Assembly: GCA_958296015.1 (NCBI GenBank)
Contig: CATQIH010000001.1
Span: forward strand, 150,638-214,637
DNA: 64,000 nucleotides
From: Cyclobacteriaceae bacterium
Lineage (GTDB): Bacteria > Bacteroidota > Bacteroidia > Cytophagales > Cyclobacteriaceae
Direction of reading: 5' to 3'
Position 1 is the first letter of the stretch, and every line of letters starts with the position of its first letter. The notes under the pieces are model-generated. The model worked only from the letters and a program-made list of their open reading frames with translations, did no database searches and was not told the origin of the DNA. Positions 47,038-54,817 of the stretch are shown here, one piece after another. Made by a program: the position numbers and the translations under genes.

Positions 47038-50013
47038 TTAAAATCCCAGATTGACGCCTACGGTAAACGAGCGGGATAAAAACCAGGTATTCCTGCGGTC
47101 AATGCCAGGCGACAGCACATCTCCCCTACTTGGATTTGACGGATCCGGATCGTCGTACCTGACTTCCGGATCAGAACCTTTGTATTTGGTGATGACAAAC
47201 GTGTTGTTCCCACTCACGTAGGCTCTGATCGATCGGAAAGAGGCATCTTCTTTCAGCGAAAAGGTGTAGCCCACACTGAAGTTATCCAGCTTTACAAACG
47301 AAGCCCTTTCTACGTGCAGGCTGGAATATTTACCCTGTGAGGTACGCAGCAGCACATTCGTGTCGGGATTTTTGAGGTCGGCAGCAGAATTGAGTACGTT
47401 GTAAGAACTGATCACGCCCGGCACTTCGTAAAACACCCGGAACATATTGACCAGGTCGTGCCCGAACACACCGCGGAAGAACACGCTGGCATCCCAGCGG
47501 CCATATCTTAGACTGTTGCCCCAGCTAAACTCAAACTTTGGCAGGCCATTACCAATGACGGCGCGGTCTTCGTTGGAAATGGTTGAATCGCCGCCAATTT
47601 CTTTGAACATCCAGTTACCGTCAGGGCTGATACCTTCGTACACCAGCCCCCACAGCTGGCCGATAGGCTTACCTTCCTCTACCCTGGTCAGCGGCGTATT
47701 GCTTTGCCCCGGCGCGCCTACGTCTCCAATATCCCGAATACCATACTCATAGCCCTGTGCAGGGTCAGACAGAGAGACCAGCTCGTTTTTGAGGTAGTGG
47801 GTGTAGGTGAGCGTAGGAGTGTAGGAGAAGTTATCCCGACTGATGGCACTCCAGTTGACGAGCACTTCCACCCCGCTGTTTCTTATTTCCCCTACGTTCG
47901 ACCAGGTTCGGTCGTTGAGGTTGGGAGGCACCGGCACGGTGATGTTGTACAGCAAGTCGGTGGTATGCCGGGTGTAATATTCTACTGAACCGAAGAGTTT
48001 GCTATCCAGCAGGGCATAGTCAAGGCCAATGTTGATCTCGGCTTTTCTCTCCCAGCGCAGGTTAGGGTTGGCATTGATGTTGGGCTGGTAGGCAGGCACA
48101 AAGTCTCCATTATAAAAAAACGAATTACCCGGGCCAAGGCGCAGCAGCGACAAATAACTGTCGGCAGGTATGTTGCCGGTGATGCCGTAGCTGGCGCGTA
48201 CTTTCATGCTGGAGATGCTGGGACGATCAATGAACTTGGCCAGTTCCACTCCGCCACTGATGCCTGGAAAAAAGCCCCATTTGTTGTTCTGACCAAACCG
48301 ACTGGAACCTTCATAGCGGCCACTGGCCGACAGAAAATAGGTATTGTCCCAGGCAAAATTCAACCGGCCAAAGAAAGCGATCAGTTTGGAAGAGTTTTTA
48401 TAGCTGTCGATGTCACCCCGGCCATCTTTGAATTCCTGGGCCGCACTTAGCTTGTTGTAGCCAAACTCATCGGTTAGGAAATTGCCGCCCTCGGCATGAA
48501 AGCCCTGGTTGAGAAACTCCTGGTAAGAGTAGCCTCCTACTGCATCCACGGTGCCGTTGGATAAGTTTCCGTTCCAGCTCAGGGTTGATTCAAAAAGCTG
48601 GTTATATCCTTCATCATACTGCCTTCTGGCCAGGCCATTGCGGTCAGAACCGTTAAAGTAAGCATTGCTTTGAAAGTATTTACCTAGCTCTTCGGTATTA
48701 GACTCAAAAGAGTAAGAAGCCCCGATCTGCAGATTGCGGAACAGCTCATAAGAAGCTCGGGTAGACACGTTGAGGGTTCGCCGACTTCCCTCGTTGGTGT
48801 TTTGCTTGAGCAAAGCGTAGGGGTTTTTGTAACCTGAAAGTGCCTGTTCAAAATAGCCGCCATAGACTGAGCTATCCTGATACACCGGCGAGGTAGGGTT
48901 GTAGATAGTGGCTTGCTGAAAAGCATCGTCAAATCCGAAGGCATTTTTCCGATACGTGTTTCCCAGGTTCAGGGTAAGGGTAAGTTTATCTTTGAGTGCT
49001 TTTTGCTGCACATTCAGGCGGGTGTTGAACTGCTTGAACCCGGTAGTAATGGCAATGCCCTGCACATCCCGGTAGTTGATAGAAGCCCGGTAGGTGGTCT
49101 TATCATTGCCTCCGGCCAGTGCCACGTTGTGCACCTGACTGATGGCATTGCGGGTAATCTTGTCGTACCAGTCGGTATCGCTGCCATAGTCGGTGCCCAG
49201 CGTATCACCTTGTGCTGCCAGTTGGTTACGCAGGCCACGCCATTCGCTGGCATTCATGATGGGCTGTAGGCGGGCGGGCGACTCCACGCTAACATAGCCG
49301 TTGTAGTTGACCTGTGCCTGCCCTGCTTTTCCGGTTTTGGTGGTGACCAGAATTACTCCACTGGCACCCCGGCTTCCGTAGATAGCCGCCGCTGAGCCAT
49401 CCTTCAGCACGTCGATAGAGGCAATGTCGTTGGGGTCAATATTGTTGAGTGATGCGCCGATCATACCATCTACCACCACCAGGGGTTCGGTGTTGGCTCC
49501 CAGGGTAGAGAGGCCACGCAGGCGCACCTTGAAGCCCTGGTTGGGATTGCCACCCGGACGTACGATACTCAAACCCGCCACTTTGCCCTGCACCAGTTGG
49601 ATAGGGTTTTGCACGTTGCCCACGTTGAAGTTTTCGGCTTTGACGCTGGCCACCGCACTGGTGATTTCTTTTTTCTCCTGCGTGCCATATCCCATCACCA
49701 CTACTTCAGACAGCGAGGTGACATCGGGCGATAAGGCAACATTGATCTGCGACTGATTGCCTATTTCCATTTCCTGGGCTGTATACCCTACAAAAGAAAA
49801 TACCAGCGTGCCGTCATCATTGACTTTCAGGCTGTAGTTGCCATCCACATCGCTGACTGTGCCAATGGTGGTTTCCTTCAAAATTACGTTGGCTCCCGGA
49901 ATGGGTTCACCTGACTGAACATCGGTCACCTGGCCGGTGATGACTCTTTCCTGTGCCTGACCAGTTGCGGACAGCAGCAGCAGGACTCCTAGCAATAGTA
50001 CATATTTGTGCAT
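47038..50013 (-). CDS. SusC/RagA TonB-linked outer-membrane transporter
   Basis: About 991 residues from ATG 50013 (MHKYVLLLGVLLLLSATGQA); a TTG three codons earlier is less likely. A carboxypeptidase-regulatory-like domain (VITGQVTDVQSGEPIPGANV) is followed by the TonB-box region SEVVVMGYGTQEKKE, the plug (VQGKVAGLSIVRPGG, TEPLVVVDGMIGA) and a barrel ending SRSFTVGVNLGF. There is no STN domain, so it is not of the sigma-signalling kind. The 14-bp LacI-type palindrome 95 bp upstream and an adjacent degenerate copy indicate control by the LacI regulator at 50926. Confidence 0.95.
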   Translation of the reverse strand: MHKYVLLLGVLLLLSATGQAQERVITGQVTDVQSGEPIPGANVILKETTIGTVSDVDGNYSLKVNDDGTLVFSFVGYTAQEMEIGNQSQINVALSPDVTSLSEVVVMGYGTQEKKEITSAVASVKAENFNVGNVQNPIQLVQGKVAGLSIVRPGGNPNQGFKVRLRGLSTLGANTEPLVVVDGMIGASLNNIDPNDIASIDVLKDGSAAAIYGSRGASGVILVTTKTGKAGQAQVNYNGYVSVESPARLQPIMNASEWRGLRNQLAAQGDTLGTDYGSDTDWYDKITRNAISQVHNVALAGGNDKTTYRASINYRDVQGIAITTGFKQFNTRLNVQQKALKDKLTLTLNLGNTYRKNAFGFDDAFQQATIYNPTSPVYQDSSVYGGYFEQALSGYKNPYALLKQNTNEGSRRTLNVSTRASYELFRNLQIGASYSFESNTEELGKYFQSNAYFNGSDRNGLARRQYDEGYNQLFESTLSWNGNLSNGTVDAVGGYSYQEFLNQGFHAEGGNFLTDEFGYNKLSAAQEFKDGRGDIDSYKNSSKLIAFFGRLNFAWDNTYFLSASGRYEGSSRFGQNNKWGFFPGISGGVELAKFIDRPSISSMKVRASYGITGNIPADSYLSLLRLGPGNSFFYNGDFVPAYQPNINANPNLRWERKAEINIGLDYALLDSKLFGSVEYYTRHTTDLLYNITVPVPPNLNDRTWSNVGEIRNSGVEVLVNWSAISRDNFSYTPTLTYTHYLKNELVSLSDPAQGYEYGIRDIGDVGAPGQSNTPLTRVEEGKPIGQLWGLVYEGISPDGNWMFKEIGGDSTISNEDRAVIGNGLPKFEFSWGNSLRYGRWDASVFFRGVFGHDLVNMFRVFYEVPGVISSYNVLNSAADLKNPDTNVLLRTSQGKYSSLHVERASFVKLDNFSVGYTFSLKEDASFRSIRAYVSGNNTFVITKYKGSDPEVRYDDPDPSNPSRGDVLSPGIDRRNTWFLSRSFTVGVNLGF

Positions 50014-50095
50014 GCATACCAAGGTTTAAGTGGTGTAATGTGAGACTAAAAATCTTTGACCTAACAGTGACTTGAAAGGCTTTAATTGAGGTAAT

Positions 50096-50121
50096 GTTAG
50101 CGATATCTGTTATCGATAACA
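50096..50121. promoter_or_regulatory. Tandem LacI-type operator upstream of susC
   Basis: A perfect 14-bp palindrome TGTTATCGATAACA (50108-50121) with the central CG typical of LacI/PurR operators. Directly before it is a degenerate half-copy GTTAGCGATATC (50096-50107). The same two-part arrangement (GTTAACGATACC then TGTTACCGGTAACA) recurs at 62284-62309 in front of the operon that encodes the LacI regulator. Conservation at two remote promoters argues for one regulator binding both. Confidence 0.72.
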
Positions 50122-50233
50122 CAAGTAAGGAATTTTATTTCAATACACAAACAAATAGTAAAATTTAGTTTGATCATAGATGAACTGTACTCCTGATAAC
50201 TCCTTAACTATTGTAATATATCGCCGTAAATAG

Positions 50234-50279
50234 GCAACTAAAATTTAGTTGCAAAAGTTAGCGATATGGTGTAGCTTTA
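50234..50279 (+). promoter_or_regulatory. hicAB promoter with inverted repeat and operator-like sequence
   Basis: A near-perfect inverted repeat, GCAACTAAA and TTTAGTTGC around one base (50234-50252), overlaps a TTG -33-like box (50249-50251), with a -7-like TAGCTTTA at 50272-50279 at a 20-bp spacing. Another CAACTAAA half lies just before the start codon (near 50282). This fits autoregulation by the HicB DNA-binding domain. GTTAGCGATATG at 50257-50268 resembles the LacI half-operator and lies between the two boxes. All roles are inferred from position. Confidence 0.45.
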
Positions 50280-50298
50280 CAACAACTAAATCATCTAT

Positions 50299-50559
50299 AT
50301 GTCTCGTCATCAAAAGCTGATAGAAAGATTAAAACAAAGACCAAAAAATTTTACGTATTCAGAGTTGATACGATTGATAAAGGGATTCGGATATGAAGAA
50401 AGTAGTAGGGGAAAAACAAGTGGCTCAGCAGTCGCTTTCATCAATAAAAGTACACAGCAAGTTGTAAGGCTTCACAAACCACACCCAGGTAATATTGTGA
50501 AATCATATGTCATAAAAAACTTACTAGAACATCTCATTGATCAGAAATTAATAGCATAA
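50299..50559 (+). CDS. hicA: HicA-family toxin
   Basis: An 86-residue HicA-like mRNA interferase candidate with a double-stranded-RNA-binding-like fold. It belongs to the subfamily with FTYSELIRLIKGFGYEESSRGKTSGSAVAF and RLHKPHPGN. The GSH histidine of classical HicA is absent here (it reads SGSAVAF), so the catalytic His may instead be one in LHKPHPGN. Three bases separate it from the downstream antitoxin gene. HicA would cleave mRNA when free and be blocked by HicB. Confidence 0.88.
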   Translation: MSRHQKLIERLKQRPKNFTYSELIRLIKGFGYEESSRGKTSGSAVAFINKSTQQVVRLHKPHPGNIVKSYVIKNLLEHLIDQKLIA

Positions 50560-50562
50560 CTT

Positions 50563-50925
50563 ATGGAAAACGCATTAGAACATCAAGGATTTTACGGTAC
50601 TGTTGAATACAGTAGCGAGGACGAAGTTTTTTACGGAAAGATGATTGGCATCAACGATCTGGTTACCTTCGAGGGAGATTGTGTTGCTTCGCTCAAGAAT
50701 AATTTCGTTGAGGCAGTGGAAGATTATATTGTCTTGTGCCAGGAAGTGGGTAAATCTCCTTTGAAGTCATTCAAGGGTTCGTTCAATGTCCGCCTAAATC
50801 CCGAACTACATCGTAAAGCTTTTATTTCTGCTGCCAGCAGCCATATTTCCTTAAATGCATTTGTGGAGTCCGCCATTTATGATAAACTAAAGGCATCTGA
50901 TTTGAAAGAAGAACCTGCTGCGTAA
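50563..50925 (+). CDS. hicB: HicB-family antitoxin
   Basis: 120 residues with the HicB domain at the N-terminus (GTVEYSSEDEVFYGKMIGIN, LVTFEGDCVASLKNNFVEAV) and a C-terminal ribbon-helix-helix DNA-binding part (FNVRLNPELHRKAFISAASS, SLNAFVESAIYDKL). It should bind and neutralise the toxin and repress the promoter at 50234-50279. Toxin-first gene order is typical for hicAB. Its stop codon directly abuts the stop of the convergent LacI gene, with no room for a terminator. Confidence 0.9.
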   Translation: MENALEHQGFYGTVEYSSEDEVFYGKMIGINDLVTFEGDCVASLKNNFVEAVEDYIVLCQEVGKSPLKSFKGSFNVRLNPELHRKAFISAASSHISLNAFVESAIYDKLKASDLKEEPAA

Positions 50926-51945
50926 CTATACACTTTCGCGCTCTACCAATTCCACCGGAAGCAGCCGGTGTACGGCTTTCTGCTGCGTGCCGTTGATGAT
51001 GTTCAGCAGTGTTTGCATACCGGTTTTGCCAATGTCATAAATAGGCTGGCGGATGGTGGTAAGGGCCGGCCTGATCATACTGGCAATTTGTATATCATCA
51101 AACCCGATCACGGCCATATCCTGGGGTATCTTCAGGCCACTCTCCCGCAACCGTTTGATCACGCCAATGGCCATATTATCGTCGGCACAGAAAATAGCAG
51201 TAGGTCGCTGGGCCATATCCAGCAATTTACCACACTCCCGGTAAGCCACTTCCTGGTGGTATTCACCGTGGATCACCCATACTGCGCGGTACTTCAGTCC
51301 TAATTTTTTCAAGGCTTCTTTGTAGCCTGACAAGCGGTCGTTGCTGTTGGTCTCCCCTACCCTTCCACCCATAAATGCTATTTCCCGATGGCCCTTGCTA
51401 TACAGATACTCGGTAGCCATGATCGCTCCCTGCTTGTTTTTTGCGTCTACGAAGTTGATGTCTTGCGAATATTTCTTATAGTTTAGCATCACAAACGGAA
51501 ATTTTGCCTCTACCAACTCCTGAATATAAGGATCGTCCTGCTTTCTTTTTAACAGGATAAGGCCATCGAGCATCTTGCTTCTTATCAAACGCAGATACTC
51601 TCCCCGGACATCATCTTCACTGCTAACCGGACACAGCATCAGTTGATACTGGTGGCGCAGGGCAACATCCATGATGCCACTGATGATCTTGGTGGTATAG
51701 TCAACCATAAACATATGATCGCGCTTGTTTACCACCACTCCTACGATCATGGTTTGCTTGCTGGAAAGGCTCCGGGCCAGCAAATTAGGCTGGTAGTCCA
51801 GTTCTTTGATCAATTCATTGATCCTTTCTCTGGTCTTGATGGCAACCGGTCCTTTGCCACTCAAGACCCTGGAAACAGTCATCTTTGATACTTTTGCTCT
51901 CTGAGCTACATCGTCCAAGGTGACTATTTTTTTAGAATTACTCAT
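50926..51945 (-). CDS. LacI-family transcriptional regulator
   Basis: 339 residues: N-terminal helix-turn-helix and hinge (VTLDDVAQRAKVSKMTVSRV, YQPNLLARSLSS) followed by a periplasmic-binding-protein-like effector domain (GLILLKRKQDDPYIQ, IAFMGGRVGETNSNDRLSGY, FCADDNMAIGVIKRLRESGL). It is the last gene of the operon that starts at 62214 and is thus probably autoregulated through the operator at 62284-62309. The palindrome at 50096-50121 would add the SusC/SusD operon to the regulon. The effector is presumably a sugar released by the pathway. Confidence 0.94.
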   Translation of the reverse strand: MSNSKKIVTLDDVAQRAKVSKMTVSRVLSGKGPVAIKTRERINELIKELDYQPNLLARSLSSKQTMIVGVVVNKRDHMFMVDYTTKIISGIMDVALRHQYQLMLCPVSSEDDVRGEYLRLIRSKMLDGLILLKRKQDDPYIQELVEAKFPFVMLNYKKYSQDINFVDAKNKQGAIMATEYLYSKGHREIAFMGGRVGETNSNDRLSGYKEALKKLGLKYRAVWVIHGEYHQEVAYRECGKLLDMAQRPTAIFCADDNMAIGVIKRLRESGLKIPQDMAVIGFDDIQIASMIRPALTTIRQPIYDIGKTGMQTLLNIINGTQQKAVHRLLPVELVERESV

Positions 51946-51997
51946 TTAGTGATTGGTCATTTAAGCGTAAAAGTAACCTTTTCGCGCTATATACCGG

Positions 51998-54805
51998 TCA
52001 CTTTCTGCCCATACGGTCAACAATTTGTTTACCCAACGCCATGATTTCCTGCTGGCCATCGGATACGGCAAAGATCCATCGTTTGAGGGGCAGTGTTTTA
52101 GCCTCATCATGAAAGGGAAATGATTCGTAATTGTGCATAGACCACAGCTTAAAACCATCGTGCAAACCAATGGCGGTGGGCAATACGAAACCCAGTCCTA
52201 CCTTAGTATCTTTGTCGTAAAACCCAAAGATAAAATATCCGTGGTAGCTGGCACTATCCAGACTGGTTCCAGCGGCTTTCAGGTAACAATCCCCGAAATT
52301 GTGTCCGCAGGCTTGTTCGGCTTCGGCCCGGTAGGTGGCATGTAAATCTGGTGTGATAGGCTGCTTCACACCCAGCATAGTGTATTGCCGGTTTTGCTCA
52401 TCTTCCAGTGTATAAAAATCCTCCCACCACAACAGGTCCAGTTGCTGGTAGGCAATCTCCAGCACGGGCCAGTCGGGATAAATCCGCTCCTTTTTGATCA
52501 CTTTCAGGCAACTATCTGACGTTAGGGTAACGGTGGCTTCTACGTAATCATCTCCCTGGTGGGTGATTTCATAGCGGGTGGGGCCACCTTTGAAATAATG
52601 TGCGTAATCGCAGCCGTAGGCATCCAGCGCGTTGGCCAGGTTAATGTTGCTAGGCTTATGCCTGAACAGCGTGAGTCCGGTGAGCCTATTGCCTTCGGTG
52701 ATGCGGTCAGGGCCGTAGCCTACCTCAATGAGCGAATTACCGATCGCATGATAAGAAGTATCTATGCTGTACCACGGGGTGCTATTAGCCTGATCGGCAA
52801 TTTCTTTGCCCAAATCCATCATCTTACTTTCATCAGTAAACACAAAGAGGTATTCGGTAAATGGCGTGTGCACCTGCTTGTCAAACCACTGCGGAAATTG
52901 CTCAAAGCCGTGGGTATTGAGCAGCTTCATATGATCTACTGCCGTTGCAGGCACCACCCGCCCGTAGCCCACGCCTTTCGACGGACTGTACACGCCCAGA
53001 ATATACCAGCCTTTATAATTCATGGGATTCTCCTTGGCAGGTATACCCCAGTCGCCCAGCAGGGGGTGCGGGTAGCTCGGGTAAAGCTCCGCGGTGAGCT
53101 GGTGGTGCGGATTATCATCGGGCACCCGGGTTTTGTCTTTGAGTTTCTGAGCGCGCTTTTTAGCCCAGGCTTTATCACCGTAAAATTTGTACTGCCCGTC
53201 GGCAAAAACCTGCTCATTGCCCATATCGCAGATATTGATATACATTTTCTGGTAATCTATCTTCAGGTAAGGCTTGTCTTTGTACATCGTCACTTCCTCT
53301 ATAGCCTGCCCCTGATCCCATTCCAGGTGAACGGTTTTGTGGTCTTCATTTTCAAAAACAACCCCCGTTTTGTCCGACAGCACGCCCCGATCGCGCTGAT
53401 CCCGGGCCATTTCATCCATGTGTTTTCCTGAAATATTAATTTGCTTGGGCTTGACCAGAAACTCTGTGATGGCGGTCTCCAGGTTGGCTGTCATCACTGG
53501 TGAGTAGGCACATTTAAATAGGCTATTTTCCAGGGTTACCTCCAGATTGCCCGCTTCTTTTTTGATCGTAATATCTCCCCAGCTATAGCGGGACTGCTTC
53601 CGGGTGGTGCCTACCTCAATGGTGGGCGTGTTGGAAAGTGAAGCCACCAGCTTTTGCATTCCTGGCGCACCAGACTGAGGCGTAAAGCCCATATAAAAAG
53701 TATTAGGGTACGTATGAATCCCTGGATTGGCGCCCCGGCCAAAGCCGACCATCAGGCCCTGCATAAAGTCATACCAGTGGATACCGTCCTGGCTGGAATC
53801 GTCCTGAAGGTGGCTAAAAAACAGGCGGGCAGAATCCTGGGCATCGCCTACCAAAAACCACTCGGGCGACAGGTCAGCGGCCAGGGTATCGCCTTTGTGG
53901 TAGGTGCGGCCATCGGAAGCTACTACGTAATCTGAAGTTTCCAGGCTGTCGCCGCCTGGGGTCATTTCCATAACGCTGGCGTAACCGTGCTCGTTGCCCT
54001 GCGTCACAGTGGCGGTGATGTAGTGAGGATAGATGTCAAAAAGCACCCGGTACACGGTGTTGGAGCGGTAATCGCCGGGCAGTTCACCAAAGCTGTTAAT
54101 CGCCCGAATCTGGTAGTGTAGCGGTCCTTCTACGATCAGGTCGCTCTTGCTGCCCTGCCATATGCCGTCGTCAGCTTCCGTGTCATGATGGGGATGGAAG
54201 ATGGCTTTGGTATTCGGATCACCGATATTCAGGATGCCGTTGTATTCTTTATAGTCGCCGCGCACCCAGTCTTTACCATAGGCATTGTCCTGGCATACCT
54301 GCGGGGCAAATACATTGAACGCACCTCCACGTGTTTCATACACAAAGTAACCATTAGGCGTGGTAAATGCCCAGTTGCCGACTGTGTCTTTACGGGTAAT
54401 CAACGGTTTTTCCTGGGTAGCCACCGCAGGCTGGTCGGTGGTATTGAACAGGATATTGAAGTAGCGGGTGGTGGATTTGGGCATCACGCCCTCCATCATC
54501 CACAGTAGCTGATCCACTTCGTACTGGGCTACGCAACGGCTGATCATCTTTCCTCGGGCATCTACTTCCTCTACGGCAATGGCATGTTCGTCCACCTTTT
54601 TCCCGGTAGCGTAGCATTCTTTGAGCTTATCTTTCAAGTCAATGTTCAGGCGGATGAGCTTGTCGGTATACTCCGTATCACCACTTTGTACTTCTATCGG
54701 GATTTTATAGAGATAGGAAGTACTGGCCGGAGTTTTTGTGTCCTGCGCAAAGCAAGACACACGAAACAGTATCGTTAGTAGTATTAAGAGGCAGGTTGTT
54801 TTCAT
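51998..54805 (-). CDS. Large secreted protein of unknown function with internal duplication
   Basis: 935 residues with a signal peptide (LLILLTILFRVSCFAQ). I do not recognise the family. Two segments repeat: YKGWYILGVYSPSKGVGYGR with FVFTDESKMMDLGKEIADQ in the middle third, and HGYFIFGFYDKDTKVGLGFV with FAVSDGQQEIMALGKQIVDR at the C-terminus, including GFEQFPQW and NYESFPFH at matching positions. So it seems to contain two or more copies of one beta-sandwich-like unit, like mutarotase or lyase-type sugar-binding folds. It is encoded between the LacI and FG-GAP genes in the GH65 operon, so an extracellular role on the target glycan is likely. Catalytic residues are not assignable. Confidence 0.6.
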   Translation of the reverse strand: MKTTCLLILLTILFRVSCFAQDTKTPASTSYLYKIPIEVQSGDTEYTDKLIRLNIDLKDKLKECYATGKKVDEHAIAVEEVDARGKMISRCVAQYEVDQLLWMMEGVMPKSTTRYFNILFNTTDQPAVATQEKPLITRKDTVGNWAFTTPNGYFVYETRGGAFNVFAPQVCQDNAYGKDWVRGDYKEYNGILNIGDPNTKAIFHPHHDTEADDGIWQGSKSDLIVEGPLHYQIRAINSFGELPGDYRSNTVYRVLFDIYPHYITATVTQGNEHGYASVMEMTPGGDSLETSDYVVASDGRTYHKGDTLAADLSPEWFLVGDAQDSARLFFSHLQDDSSQDGIHWYDFMQGLMVGFGRGANPGIHTYPNTFYMGFTPQSGAPGMQKLVASLSNTPTIEVGTTRKQSRYSWGDITIKKEAGNLEVTLENSLFKCAYSPVMTANLETAITEFLVKPKQINISGKHMDEMARDQRDRGVLSDKTGVVFENEDHKTVHLEWDQGQAIEEVTMYKDKPYLKIDYQKMYINICDMGNEQVFADGQYKFYGDKAWAKKRAQKLKDKTRVPDDNPHHQLTAELYPSYPHPLLGDWGIPAKENPMNYKGWYILGVYSPSKGVGYGRVVPATAVDHMKLLNTHGFEQFPQWFDKQVHTPFTEYLFVFTDESKMMDLGKEIADQANSTPWYSIDTSYHAIGNSLIEVGYGPDRITEGNRLTGLTLFRHKPSNINLANALDAYGCDYAHYFKGGPTRYEITHQGDDYVEATVTLTSDSCLKVIKKERIYPDWPVLEIAYQQLDLLWWEDFYTLEDEQNRQYTMLGVKQPITPDLHATYRAEAEQACGHNFGDCYLKAAGTSLDSASYHGYFIFGFYDKDTKVGLGFVLPTAIGLHDGFKLWSMHNYESFPFHDEAKTLPLKRWIFAVSDGQQEIMALGKQIVDRMGRK

Positions 54806-54817
54806 CGGGTGATAAAG

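Noticed and set aside
50925..50926. A possible terminator between hicB and the convergent LacI gene
   Set aside because: The two stop codons abut and no hairpin with a U-run is seen around the junction.
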